Below, in pieces: positions 8,701 to 16,835 of a stretch of 64,000 nucleotides of DNA. Origin of the DNA: Hyphomonadaceae bacterium UKL13-1. Lineage in GTDB: Bacteria; Pseudomonadota; Alphaproteobacteria; Caulobacterales; Aquidulcibacteraceae. Under the pieces are notes generated by a model. That model searched no databases. It was given only the letters and a program-made list of their open reading frames with translations, and was not told the DNA's origin. Position 1 is the first letter of the stretch; each line of letters begins with the position of its first letter. Made by a program: the position numbers and the translations under genes. The stretch spans positions 826,001 through 890,000 of the forward strand of contig CP012156.1 in NCBI GenBank assembly GCA_001602435.1. The letters run 5' to 3'.

Positions 8701-9498
8701 GGGACAATCGAGGTGCGCTTATCCGAGCGGATCGTTGCGCGCGTGGATAGACCCATGACCAATGGCCGCTTGGCGGAAGCCTTGCCGGTTGCGCCTAGTT
8801 CCCGCCGTTTGGCTGCGGGATGCCTCGTCGAATTTGCGACCAGCAATGCGCCGCCCACCTCTGGCAAAGCTGCGCTATTTGGGCCAGACGGTGTGATCGA
8901 TGTTTTGAGCTGGTCGAATGCTAGCTGGATTGCCAGTCAGACTTGGCGATTGGAAGGCGTGGTGCGCGGCTATCATGGCGGTGCGTCTGGCCCTCTGGCT
9001 CCGACAGACACTGGCTTTGTGGTCCTAGATGACGCCCTCGTCCCGGCTGATTTTGATCCAAGCTTCTTAGGGCTGCCCTTGGAATGGACGGCGGCACCTT
9101 CAGCGCAGCCAGCGTTGGAGACGCAGCAGCAAGCAAGCTTTTCCGGGCTTGCTGCCTTGCCATGGTCGCCTTGTCATCTGCGGGCGCGTCGAACTTCAAG
9201 CGGTATTCAGCTGTCTTGGGTGCGACGCGCCAGCGGCGATGGCGATAGCTGGGCCCTGCCGGAAGTGCCGCAAGTCGTCGCGAAAGAGCGCTATGTGGTG
9301 ACACTGCTGAGTGTAGACGGGGCGATCCTTCGTTCAATCGAGGTAGATCGCCCATCCTACCTATATCCAACCGCTCAAGAACAAGCCGATTTTGGTGCAG
9401 CGCAGACCGAAATCAGCCTGTCCGTTTGTCAATTGGGGGCCGCCGGTCGCTTGGGCCATTGGCTCGAAGAACGGATAAGCGTGCAACACATGAGCTAG
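5746..9498 (+). CDS. GTA TIM-barrel tail/host-specificity protein (gp15-like)
   Basis: The 1250-residue product is the largest protein of the cluster and corresponds to RcGTA gp15. The N-terminal part (PLVFGRARVTGQVIWAAQ and ALGLCEGPIQGIGRMWVNG) is the conserved tail-hub start of this family. A glycoside-hydrolase-like TIM barrel lies roughly at residues 350-750, with KIGYAADWTEYGGYNP and LDFIGLDWYPPLTDRR as recognisable segments. The C-terminal third is a phage-tail-3 region with VVRGYHGG. It forms the central baseplate fibre that meets the recipient cell. No further GTA gene follows; the operon ends here. Confidence 0.93.
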   Translation: MASLILSTIGSALFGPVGGTIGTFVGDSIDQALISSLTPARVQPSRLSSLKVQGGGEGAPIPLVFGRARVTGQVIWAAQFKEHDKKRTIGGKGGQRVVERYYSISFALGLCEGPIQGIGRMWVNGEVYDLSQATYRLYLGGEDQEPDPLIEAIEGLDVAPAFRGLAYLVFEDLVVTAFNDRIPNISVEILAPTPAEANRPRLQDLARAVCLIPGAGEFAYATTPVQTIWKPGTAQTENLHVQSARTDLCVSLDNLARDLPQVDHVSLVVAWFGTDLRAGQCRIEPRVDQRFKPTRPRAWQVAGLSRGNANLVSLVDGRPAYGGTPEDASVIEAITELKARGHQVTLNPFVMMDIPAGNGVPNPQGGIGQPAYPWRGRITCISGPTTTEAQIAAFFGTAAASQFSLRGQEPIYSGPAEWSYRRFILHQAMLAKAAGGVESFLIGSELVGLTHRRSSTGQFPAVAALKALAAQVRLILGPQVKIGYAADWTEYGGYNPAGSQDLCFPLDPLWADPNLDFIGLDWYPPLTDRRPGEPEPDLASLQAGIEGGEGYDFYYAREADRLARTRTPITDEAYQEPWVWRVKDMRSFWNQNHFERIGGQRLTNPTPWVPQSKPIRLMELGFPAVDKAANRPSVFPDPKSSEAGLPPFSTGARDDGEQRLALEACLAYWRDHSPMSAVNGQPMIAPEHIFLWTWDARPYPHFPQLEAVWGDGAHAATGHWLAGRAGILPIRELLVGIGARAGLSFLNPDGVSGFIEGFVVETPATARALIDQLLQPLGLEARPRFEGLEITDISAPEAVRTLATSDFQMKSGAADVSWMMQPQDAPSHVQVITYASERDFEPASYRTEGTGSSGLNLSISLPMVVDAESRQSVAHQLAMTPPLERLQGKLTPAIAACLQVGDRFMWEDGTLWRVDRLEGPWAQELVATPAPQPRPTPLASHAVEAQPDLPWLAAPPDFVVLDLPAPFTQIQAPKPLIGAFASPWPGTIEVRLSERIVARVDRPMTNGRLAEALPVAPSSRRLAAGCLVEFATSNAPPTSGKAALFGPDGVIDVLSWSNASWIASQTWRLEGVVRGYHGGASGPLAPTDTGFVVLDDALVPADFDPSFLGLPLEWTAAPSAQPALETQQQASFSGLAALPWSPCHLRARRTSSGIQLSWVRRASGDGDSWALPEVPQVVAKERYVVTLLSVDGAILRSIEVDRPSYLYPTAQEQADFGAAQTEISLSVCQLGAAGRLGHWLEERISVQHMS

Positions 9499-9590
9499 CC
9501 CCCCTTTCGCCGTCAGTAGAGAGCGCCTAAGTCTGTGACAGATATAGTGGGTGCGCCCGCTGGATTTGCAGGAAACCGGGAGATCAAGGC

Positions 9591-10541
9591 GTGGCAGAAG
9601 AACCTTATGCAGTGCTTGGCGTTGCGCGCGGAGCCCCCTTTGCTGAGGTTCGAAAAGTCTATCGCAAGCTCGCCAAGGAATTGCATCCAGACGCGAACCC
9701 AAACAATAAAGCGGCAGAAGAACGCTTCAAGCGCGTGTCGGCCGCCTTCACCTTTCTCGACGATCCAGAGCGCAAGGCCAAATACGACCGTGGCGAAATT
9801 GATGCCGACGGCAATCCAAAGTTTGCAGGCTTTGGCGGCGGTGGCGGTGGACGCGGTCCGTTTGGCGGTGGCGATCCCTTTGGCCCCGGCGGACCCTTTG
9901 GTGGGGCAGGTGCCGGGCGGCGTCAGACAGGTCCCGGCCAACCCGAATTTGAAGACATGTTTGGCGACCTTTTTGGTGCAGCCTTTGGTGCGCGCGGTGG
10001 CGCTCGGCCGGGCTTTCAAGCCGGTACAAAGGGTCAAGACATTCAAACCACCATCAAGATCGACTTTGAAGATGCCATTTCCGGTGCCAAGCAACGGGTT
10101 AAAGCGGGTGATCGCTCAATTGATGTGACCATTCCTGCTGGCGTGGAAACGGGCCGAACTCTCAGGCTGCGTGGTCAAGGTGGACCGGGACAAGGCGGCA
10201 TGCCTGCGGGCGATCTGATGGTGACTGTCACAGTCAAGCCCCATTCCGTTTTCCAGCGCGATGGTGATGATGTGCGGATGGACCTGCCCGTGTCCTTGAG
10301 CGAAATTCTCGAAGGTGGCCGGGTTGAAGCCACCATTCCCAACGGCACAGTCTCGCTCACCATTCCACCCGGCTCGAATTCAGGCACTGTCTTGCGCTTA
10401 AAGGGCAAAGGCGTGGCCCGTCCCGGTGCGCCGGGCGACTTGTTTATCCGGCTGATCTTGGGCTTGCCCGAGGGCGATAATGGGGAATTGAAGGCGCTTC
10501 TGGCAAATTGGTCTCGACGCGATGAGCCACCAAAGCGTTAG
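9591..10541 (+). CDS. DnaJ-type chaperone with C-terminal substrate domain (CbpA-like)
   Basis: A 316-residue class-II J protein that would deliver clients to DnaK. The J domain covers about residues 4-67 with the essential HPD at 32-34. It is followed by a Gly/Phe-rich linker (about 80-130), and by two DnaJ C-terminal beta domains (from about 145, including GQDIQTTIKIDFEDA and RLRGQGGPGQGG). The zinc-finger CxxCxGxG repeats of true DnaJ are absent, so this is CbpA/DjlA-type rather than DnaJ. The start is GTG at 9591 with GGGAG eight bases before it; the frame has no alternative start upstream. It lies 92 bases after the GTA operon on the same strand. Confidence 0.9.
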   Translation: MAEEPYAVLGVARGAPFAEVRKVYRKLAKELHPDANPNNKAAEERFKRVSAAFTFLDDPERKAKYDRGEIDADGNPKFAGFGGGGGGRGPFGGGDPFGPGGPFGGAGAGRRQTGPGQPEFEDMFGDLFGAAFGARGGARPGFQAGTKGQDIQTTIKIDFEDAISGAKQRVKAGDRSIDVTIPAGVETGRTLRLRGQGGPGQGGMPAGDLMVTVTVKPHSVFQRDGDDVRMDLPVSLSEILEGGRVEATIPNGTVSLTIPPGSNSGTVLRLKGKGVARPGAPGDLFIRLILGLPEGDNGELKALLANWSRRDEPPKR

Positions 10542-10565
10542 CTTAAGGCAATGGGATGAGGGGCC

Positions 10566-11306
10566 ATGGGTCTTTTGGGGGACAAGCCGATTATCGGCAT
10601 CATTCTGGACGAAAACACCAGCCAAGGCGGGGCGTCCTATGAGACAGGCAAGGGCTATTTCCGGGCCATAGAAAAAGTCGGTGGCGTGGCAATTGGTCTA
10701 CCCTATGCGGCGGACTCGTTGGCATTTGCGCGTGAATATTGTGCAGGTCTCATGTCGACAGGCGCGCGGATCAAATTTCCCTCTGAGTGGTATGTTCCGG
10801 GCCAAGAAAGCTATGCGCCACAATCAGACCGCTTTGCGATTGAACGGGCCCTGGTTGAGACCTTTTTGGCAGAAGATCGGCCTTATTTGGGCATTTGTAA
10901 CGGCATGCAGATGCTGGGCTGTTTGTCTGGCTGCCGGATGAGTGGCGATGCAAAATCCTACACCGATGGCAGCATCGCCCATGATGATCGCATGACCCGC
11001 CATGGCCTTAAGGTGACGCCTGGCACCAAACTCCATGCCATCACGGGTCTTGAGTATCTGCAGGTCAATAGCTTTCACCGTGAGGCATTGGTAGAGATCA
11101 GCGATCACGTGCGCGTGTCGGGCTATTCAGACGATGGGCTGGTTGAGGCGATTGAACGGCCAGACCGACGGTTTGCGCTGGGCGTCCAATGGCATCCAGA
11201 GCGCTTGATTGACGACACGGACGATGCCGATGCATTGTTCCGTGCCTTTGTTGGCGCCGCGCATGAATGGACAAAAGCGGCTCGACTTCAGCCTTCAACA
11301 CTGTAA
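10566..11306 (+). CDS. Gamma-glutamyl-GABA hydrolase-like class-I amidotransferase (peptidase C26)
   Basis: The 246-residue protein has the class-I glutamine amidotransferase fold of PuuD-type hydrolases. The nucleophile is C111 in LGICNGMQML and the other two catalytic residues are H210 and E212 in VQWHPE. The oxyanion-loop segment reads STGAR (64-68) where PuuD-like enzymes normally have TGG, so the substrate or activity may differ. The ATG has GAGGGG just upstream. It begins 24 bases after the J-protein gene. The family is sure; the specific substrate is not. Confidence 0.75.
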   Translation: MGLLGDKPIIGIILDENTSQGGASYETGKGYFRAIEKVGGVAIGLPYAADSLAFAREYCAGLMSTGARIKFPSEWYVPGQESYAPQSDRFAIERALVETFLAEDRPYLGICNGMQMLGCLSGCRMSGDAKSYTDGSIAHDDRMTRHGLKVTPGTKLHAITGLEYLQVNSFHREALVEISDHVRVSGYSDDGLVEAIERPDRRFALGVQWHPERLIDDTDDADALFRAFVGAAHEWTKAARLQPSTL

Positions 11307-11403
11307 AGCAGTATTTTCCGCATACTTACCCGTTGTTACAGCCTTTAAAACTCGAGTAAAGTATTGGGGATCATCTGTCTCTATGAATGAAACTGATCGA
11401 TCC

Positions 11404-11436
11404 CGTTTAATCCACGTTCAGAACCATGCGTATAAC
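11404..11436 (+). promoter_or_regulatory. Possible PhoP/FeuP-type box and leaderless promoter
   Basis: CGTTTA at 11404-11409 and CGTTCA at 11415-11420 form a direct repeat with an 11-base period, the layout of PhoP-family boxes. A -10-like TATAAC follows at 11431-11436, ten bases after the second half-site, as in PhoP-activated promoters. Transcription would then start about 11443, leaving almost no leader before the ATG at 11446, which indeed has no Shine-Dalgarno sequence. The regulator encoded two genes downstream is of the right family. The site is read by eye only. Confidence 0.4.
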
Positions 11437-11445
11437 CTAGATCTT

Positions 11446-11796
11446 ATGAAAAAGCTGTTCGCCTTTCTTTTGAGCACATCCCTCCTAGCCAGCCTCGCTC
11501 TGGTTGGGCCTGCGCAAGCAGGTCGGGCAAGTGCTGCGCCACCCAGCCCTTCGGGTTTGGTGTTTCGCGAAGATTTGCGCAATGGTGGCCTGTTTCAGAT
11601 GGCCAGCCAGATCGTTCCCTTGAGCCAAGTCTTGGAGATGATCAACGCCATTGAGCCTGGCAATCAGTTAGATACTCAGATTGTAACCGAGAATGGGCGA
11701 CAATTTTATATTGTGCGCTGGCAGGCTTCTCGTGGCCGGATCATGATATTTAAAGTCGATGCTCAATCTGGGCAAATTGTCGGCCGACAAGGTTAA
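11446..11796 (+). CDS. feuN: Exported PepSY-domain protein (FeuN-like)
   Basis: A 116-residue protein with a clear signal peptide (KKLFAFLLSTSLLASLALV, cleavage near AQAG) and a short PepSY domain at the C-terminus (LEMINAIEPGNQLDTQIVTENG and IMIFKVDAQSGQIV). In Sinorhizobium a small periplasmic protein, FeuN, encoded before feuPQ, restrains the kinase FeuQ; this gene has the same place and type, so I propose the same role. The ATG at 11446 is chosen because the signal peptide starts there; the frame is open further upstream but shows no signal or binding site. The symbol rests on position and domain, not on alignment. Confidence 0.7.
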   Translation: MKKLFAFLLSTSLLASLALVGPAQAGRASAAPPSPSGLVFREDLRNGGLFQMASQIVPLSQVLEMINAIEPGNQLDTQIVTENGRQFYIVRWQASRGRIMIFKVDAQSGQIVGRQG

Positions 11797-11886
11797 GCTG
11801 CCTGTCAAGCAACGTCCGTTCTAACGGACTCCCTGCAGGCTCGTTTGTCCATATGGCGGCACATGTTTGTGAAAGGAATGAGGCGG

Positions 11887-12573
11887 ATGCGCTGTCTGGT
11901 AGTGGAAGATGATCCCGATTTACGTCGTCAGCTTGAGCGCGCCCTGCATGATTCCGGCTATGCTGTAGATGTCGCCGCCGATGGCGAAGAAGGCCACTTT
12001 CTTGGTGACACTGAGCCCTATGACGTGATTGTTCTGGATTTGGGTCTACCGTTGATCGATGGCGTCACAGTCCTAGAGCGCTGGCGTAATGCGGGCAAAG
12101 TTGTGCCCGTACTGATTTTGACCGCGCGCGATCGCTGGAGCGAGAAGGTGGCCGGCTTTGACGCCGGGGCGGACGACTATCTCACTAAGCCATTCCATAT
12201 TGAAGAATTGCTGGCCCGTTTGCGCGCGCTTGTCCGGCGTGCCGCTGGCCACGCGACACCCGCACTGGAATGCGGCGACCTGCGGCTTGACCCGCGCGCT
12301 CAGCGCGCCACTGTGGCGGGCGACCCAGTTAAATTGACTAGCCATGAGCTGCGCCTGTTGACCTATCTGATGCATCATGTTGGTCGCGTCGTTCCCCGCT
12401 CGGAATTGATCGAACATATTTATGATCAAGACTTTGACCGGGATTCCAACACGATCGAAGTCTTTGTTGGACGGTTGCGAAAGAAAATCGGTCAGGATCG
12501 GATCGCGACGGTTCGTGGCCTTGGCTATCAATTGCTTGATCCCGACGCATCCAGCCAGTCAGGTAAGGGGTGA
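11887..12573 (+). CDS. feuP: OmpR/PhoP-family response regulator (FeuP-like)
   Basis: A 228-residue regulator with receiver domain (D51 as phosphorylation site in VLDLGLP, T79 and K101 as switch residues) and a winged-helix DNA-binding domain (about 125-220, with LTSHELRLLTYLM and NTIEVFVGRLRKKIG). I place the start at the second ATG of a GAGGCGG region, with AGGA about nine bases upstream; ATG at 11878 is the alternative. The stop overlaps the kinase start as GTGA. It probably controls its own operon through the direct repeat before the PepSY gene. Targets elsewhere (in rhizobia, glucan export) cannot be inferred. Confidence 0.88.
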   Translation: MRCLVVEDDPDLRRQLERALHDSGYAVDVAADGEEGHFLGDTEPYDVIVLDLGLPLIDGVTVLERWRNAGKVVPVLILTARDRWSEKVAGFDAGADDYLTKPFHIEELLARLRALVRRAAGHATPALECGDLRLDPRAQRATVAGDPVKLTSHELRLLTYLMHHVGRVVPRSELIEHIYDQDFDRDSNTIEVFVGRLRKKIGQDRIATVRGLGYQLLDPDASSQSGKG

Positions 12574-13955
12574 GGTCTCGGCGTTCCCTTGCCGGAAGAC
12601 TGGTCGCTGTTGCGGCCATCTGGTCAGCCTTAGTGCTGGTCGCGACAGGTTACGGCCTTTCGGCTTTGTTTCGCAATTCGGTTTTTGAGGCATTCGACCG
12701 AGAGCTAACTGTCTCAATCGATGCGCTTGCTGCAACCATAGAAACCGACGCGCAGGGTCAATTGCGGGTGCCGCGTGCCCCGACCGATCCACGCTTTGTG
12801 CGTCCCCTGTCGGGCCATTATTGGCGCGTGGTGGATGTGACAGCCGGACCTAAGTTGATCGGACCCGGCGTCAGTTCGCGATCCGTTTGGGATGAGCCAT
12901 TTGAACCCCCTTTGCCCTTGGTGGAACAAGTGCTTGTCCAACCAGGTACCACCAAAACAGTCGAGATGACGCGCGATAAAGAGCGCCTTCGGGTTGCCGC
13001 CCGCTTGGTACAATTGCCGTCTCGCACCAGTCAGACGCTTTTGATGGTGGGCGCAGATACGGGTGAGGCGGTCGCCGCTGGTGATCGTTTCAATCTGGCG
13101 CTGTCACTTGGACTATTAGCCTTGGCACTCGGGCTATTGGGCGCGATTTTCCTGCAGGTCCAATTGGGCTTAGAGCCTTTGCGCCGAATGGGTCGTGAGC
13201 TTGCGATGATCCGAAATGGCGAGCGAGACCGTTTGGATGAAGATGCCCCCAAAGAACTGGCCCCCTTGGCGGGGGAGCTAAATGCACTCATTTCTCATAA
13301 TCAGGAAGTGGTGGAGCGCGCGCGTACCCATGTTGGCAATCTCGCGCACGCTTTGAAAACCCCGTTGTCAGTCCTTCTCAATGAATCGCGGCAGAATAAG
13401 GGTGAGTTTGAGGATTTGGTGGCACGACAGGCGCAAGCCATGACCCGTCAAGTCGAGCATTATCTCAAGCGCGCCTCGGCGGCAGCGCGCGCAGAATCCT
13501 TGGGCGCACGCACGCCAATTGGGCCCGTGATTGACGATGTCAGTCGCACGTTAGGGCGTTTGTTCAAAGCCGAAGGCGTGAAAGTCACAGCCCGATTTGA
13601 AGACAATTTGGTCTTTCGTGGTGAGAAGGAAGATTTGGAAGATCTAATCGGCAATCTTTCTGAGAATGCTTGCAAATACGGCGGGGGGCTTGTTGAAATT
13701 GACGCTCGCATGGCAGCAACTGGGCAGATTGAGATTGTTATCGAAGATGACGGCGAAGGTTTGGAGGGCGAGGCGTTGGTCGCGGCCCTCAAGCGCGGCG
13801 CGCGTTTAGATGAGACTTTGCCGGGGTCTGGCTTAGGGTTGTCAATTTGCGATGAATTGGCGCGCGCTTACGGTGGAAGTTTGAAGTTGGATCGGTCCGA
13901 ATTGGGTGGGTTACGAGCTCAATTATTGCTACCTGCAGCCGAAATCTCTGTTTAG
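12570..13955 (+). CDS. feuQ: Membrane sensor histidine kinase (FeuQ/PhoQ-like)
   Basis: The 461-residue kinase has a first membrane segment at about 10-33, a periplasmic sensor domain of about 140 residues, a second segment at about 174-197, a HAMP-like linker, the phosphoacceptor H260 in GNLAHALKTPLSVL, and a HATPase domain with N-box SENACKYGG, and G-boxes EDDGEGL and GSGLGLSI. The ALKTPL H-box is typical of the PhoQ/FeuQ class. It starts with GTG, overlapping the regulator gene. The adjacent exported PepSY protein is a likely periplasmic modulator of its sensor domain. Confidence 0.88.
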   Translation: MRSRRSLAGRLVAVAAIWSALVLVATGYGLSALFRNSVFEAFDRELTVSIDALAATIETDAQGQLRVPRAPTDPRFVRPLSGHYWRVVDVTAGPKLIGPGVSSRSVWDEPFEPPLPLVEQVLVQPGTTKTVEMTRDKERLRVAARLVQLPSRTSQTLLMVGADTGEAVAAGDRFNLALSLGLLALALGLLGAIFLQVQLGLEPLRRMGRELAMIRNGERDRLDEDAPKELAPLAGELNALISHNQEVVERARTHVGNLAHALKTPLSVLLNESRQNKGEFEDLVARQAQAMTRQVEHYLKRASAAARAESLGARTPIGPVIDDVSRTLGRLFKAEGVKVTARFEDNLVFRGEKEDLEDLIGNLSENACKYGGGLVEIDARMAATGQIEIVIEDDGEGLEGEALVAALKRGARLDETLPGSGLGLSICDELARAYGGSLKLDRSELGGLRAQLLLPAAEISV

Positions 13956-14023
13956 ATTTAAATTTTATTTGTTTGACCCCGCAAACTTCAAATTAACCCA
14001 TTTTTGTTACGACAGTTTGCTTG

Positions 14024-15481
14024 ATGGCTGCAGGTGATGTGGCTTCAATAGAGTACCTACTTGAGTATCCGCCGATGACTGTTCTAACCGACGACAAGAT
14101 TGCAGCCTTAAAGGCATTGTTGCTCTCGACCCCGCCAGCAACCGCAGGGAAGCTGTGGGCGCTGTTGGAGCGCATGAAAGTCCAAGGCGTACAATCTATT
14201 CCAACCGGTGAATTGCTCGATGCCATGCGTGAAGCAGGCATCCCATCTGGGTTCGCAACTGGCAAGGCGCATACGCGCATCCTCAGCTTTGATCGGCTTT
14301 TCTTCGAACCTTTTGAAAATCTGTTTGAGAACGGCCCCTTACATCGGTTGATGCCAGGCTCTTTGCCTCGGATCGGATTGGGTCCCGTTTGGAAATTGAT
14401 CATCGGCCAACTTGCGCCAGACGCCTATGTCGATCTGGAGCCTTTGGGCACGGCTGCCAGCCTCCGCGGCGATATGGGCCAAGCCAGAGAGTATGCGCAG
14501 AAAATGCGAAACGAGCTGCTGGACAATATTCAGGACATTCCGCCAGAGCGCTTGGGTGCTTTGACGAAGATGCCAGAGGCCGCGCATATTCTAACCCGAT
14601 TGATCCCGCTTTTGTCGGCCGAGAAAGCTGGGCGTGAAATTTGGACAGGCGTGCAAAGCTTGCGCGGCGACATGCATGAGCAGTCGATCCTACGCTTAGC
14701 TACGGCTGTAAAAGAAGCTGAGAATAACAATCCGCAAACCGCTACGGAAATTCTGTTGCTGACCATGTCGGTGTTGCCAAAGCCCTATCAGGCGCTGCGG
14801 GTTCTGCAACGGGTGTCGCGCGGCGTCGACGACCGCAAGATAGATACAACCCATTTTGCGGTTGTCGGAAGGCGCGTCATTGCCCTTCTGCGCCGCGAAG
14901 GCACCGTCATTGAGCACGCTGCATTGGGCGGTTCCTTCGACGTGGAAGCCGTCAAAGCTGCGATCGACCGTCACAATAAGCTGGTCCATGGGATGACGCG
15001 TGATACCATCCTATCCCCAAATGGCCCTTGGAGACAGGAGCTGACCGCCATCTGTAGCCAGGTCGGTTCACGGTTGGAAATGATTTGCCATGCGGCTGTA
15101 AAGGCACTCGACCTAGCTTTGCCGATGGATATGGTGCGCAAAAAGAACGCGGGTATGATAACAGAACCCCGTTATAGCGCCGCCATAGATCCTGCCAAAG
15201 TAGAAGTTGCCCGTTGCCACATGCAATTCTTGGTTGCCACGCGCCTCCTCGCGCCCCTCGCGGGCTTTGGCGGCTTTCGTGACAATGCGAGCCGGACTGC
15301 AGCTGGCCAATTGGATGCCGTTTGTGAAGGGCTTGTCCGCGTCGCGCGCGAAGGCGTAACTTCGCAGCATTTCCAAGATTGGATCAATGCAACTTCTTCC
15401 CTAATCAATGCGCTCGATGGTCCGTTGCCTGCCAAGAATTTTGAGCGCCGCATCACTGCTCTGATCAGAAAAGCTGCTTGA
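14024..15481 (+). CDS. Unrecognised 485-residue protein between FeuQ-like kinase and CcmI
   Basis: I do not recognise this protein. It has no signal peptide and no membrane segment, and looks like a soluble, mostly helical protein with several Leu/Ala-rich helices. Segments that may help a search are RILSFDRLFFEPFENLFENG near residue 90 and IDRHNKLVHGMTRDTIL near residue 315. The start is uncertain: ATG 14024 and ATG 14075 (MTVLTDDK) both lack a clear ribosome binding site, and the later one gives a more natural N-terminus. It sits inside a gene block (FeuPQ, Ccm, DegP) that is otherwise conserved in alphaproteobacteria, so it may have an envelope-related role, but that is only positional. 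Confidence 0.75.
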   Translation: MAAGDVASIEYLLEYPPMTVLTDDKIAALKALLLSTPPATAGKLWALLERMKVQGVQSIPTGELLDAMREAGIPSGFATGKAHTRILSFDRLFFEPFENLFENGPLHRLMPGSLPRIGLGPVWKLIIGQLAPDAYVDLEPLGTAASLRGDMGQAREYAQKMRNELLDNIQDIPPERLGALTKMPEAAHILTRLIPLLSAEKAGREIWTGVQSLRGDMHEQSILRLATAVKEAENNNPQTATEILLLTMSVLPKPYQALRVLQRVSRGVDDRKIDTTHFAVVGRRVIALLRREGTVIEHAALGGSFDVEAVKAAIDRHNKLVHGMTRDTILSPNGPWRQELTAICSQVGSRLEMICHAAVKALDLALPMDMVRKKNAGMITEPRYSAAIDPAKVEVARCHMQFLVATRLLAPLAGFGGFRDNASRTAAGQLDAVCEGLVRVAREGVTSQHFQDWINATSSLINALDGPLPAKNFERRITALIRKAA

Positions 15482-15564
15482 GGCACCGACTAATCGCGTA
15501 AGCTTGAAGCTTCTGCCTGCGACATTTTCACCCTGAAGCCTTGAACCCGAGGATGGGAGCGTGC

Positions 15565-16761
15565 ATGTCGCCCTCTATCATGACCCAACTCCCCCCTGTT
15601 CTTATTGCTGGACTGTTTTGGCTTGCCTTGCTGGTTTCCCTTGTAGGTGCTGCTTGGTGGGTGTTGCGGGCTGGTGCCCGTGGTGGCGCGCTTGAAAGCG
15701 ACCGCGCGGATCTGCAGGTCTATCAAGATCAGATCGCTGAGATCGAGCGCGACTTGAGCCAAGGTCGGATATCTGAAGAAGCCGCCCAAGCTGGCAAGCT
15801 CGAGATTGGCCGCAGACTTGTGCAGGCTCGCGATCGCATTTTGGGGGAAGGCCCGCGGCTGGGTAAATTGGCTTTGACCAGTGTGGCCGCTGCGATTGCG
15901 TTAGGATCAGGCGGTTTGTACCTCATCTATGGCTCACCGCAAAAGACAGACCAGCCCTTTGTTCAGCGCGAAGCGGAGTTGCTCTCGCGCCCGCCGGAAA
16001 CCTTGAGCGAAGATGAGATCATGCTGATTCTGCAAGAGCAGGCGAAAAAAGCACCAAAAGATCCTGTGCCGCACGCCTTGATGGCGCAAGTTCTGGGTAG
16101 CGCCGGGCGCGACCAAGATGCCCTGCGGGCGTTTCAAGCTGCTATGCGGCGCGACCCCAAGAATGCTGACTTAATCGCTGAGACCGGGGCTGTTTTGATG
16201 CGCTTAAACAAGGGCGTGATGGGGGCAGATGCCAAGTCGGCCTTTGATGCCGCGCTCCAACTCAAGCCAAATTCAGCGCCGGCGCGCTTCTATTTGGGTC
16301 TGGCAGACTGGCAGGCTGGCAAAAAGGCCGAGGCGTTGACCGCTTGGCGCGCGGCTTATGTGGCTAATGCCAAGGAAGCTGAGAGCCAAATGCAACTCGC
16401 CGCCCGTGTCGCTGAGGTCTTGTCGCAATTGGATCGCGGTCCCGGGGAAGAAGGTGGCGGACCAATGGCTGAAATGGCCAATGCCGGTCCTGAGGCCCAG
16501 AAAGCCTTCATTGAAACCATGATTGCCAAACGCATTGACCGATTGGCCGAGAACCCATCCGATCCCGCTCTGCGCCTTTCTGCGGCGCGCGTTTTGTTGA
16601 TGACCGGCAAACTTAAAGAGGCCAGAGAAGTCTTGTTGGTGGGTCAAAAGCAGCAGGCAAACGATCCCTTGCTGACGGCCGTTTTTGGCTTGGCACTTGA
16701 GCGTGTACCCGTGCTGCCTTCCGCTGGCGCGTCAGGCCCGGTGGCGATGCCGAAAAGGTGA
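15565..16761 (+). CDS. ccmI: Cytochrome c maturation protein CcmI (CycH)
   Basis: A 398-residue membrane protein that chaperones apocytochrome c to the heme lyase. It has two membrane helices (about 12-34 and 96-118) enclosing a cytoplasmic leucine/glutamate-rich loop with VYQDQIAEIERDLSQGRIS, which is the CcmI signature, followed by a periplasmic TPR-rich domain (LMAQVLGSAGRDQDALRAF, LGLADWQAGKKAEALTAW). The start at 15565 has GGGAG five bases upstream; TTG and ATG codons further upstream overlap that site. It opens the ccmI-E-F-H operon. Confidence 0.9.
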   Translation: MSPSIMTQLPPVLIAGLFWLALLVSLVGAAWWVLRAGARGGALESDRADLQVYQDQIAEIERDLSQGRISEEAAQAGKLEIGRRLVQARDRILGEGPRLGKLALTSVAAAIALGSGGLYLIYGSPQKTDQPFVQREAELLSRPPETLSEDEIMLILQEQAKKAPKDPVPHALMAQVLGSAGRDQDALRAFQAAMRRDPKNADLIAETGAVLMRLNKGVMGADAKSAFDAALQLKPNSAPARFYLGLADWQAGKKAEALTAWRAAYVANAKEAESQMQLAARVAEVLSQLDRGPGEEGGGPMAEMANAGPEAQKAFIETMIAKRIDRLAENPSDPALRLSAARVLLMTGKLKEAREVLLVGQKQQANDPLLTAVFGLALERVPVLPSAGASGPVAMPKR

Positions 16762-16835
16762 GTGAAAGTGAGGGAAAGGTTGCTTTCCATTCTCGACGTG
16801 ACGCAGTAGTTTAAGGGAAAGATCGAGTAAGAGCC

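Noticed and set aside
2..9498. Intact prophage
   Set aside because: The genes have GTA order and GTA-specific families (DUF2460, DUF2163, TIM-barrel gp15), and no integrase, repressor, lysis or replication gene is present up to 11 kb.
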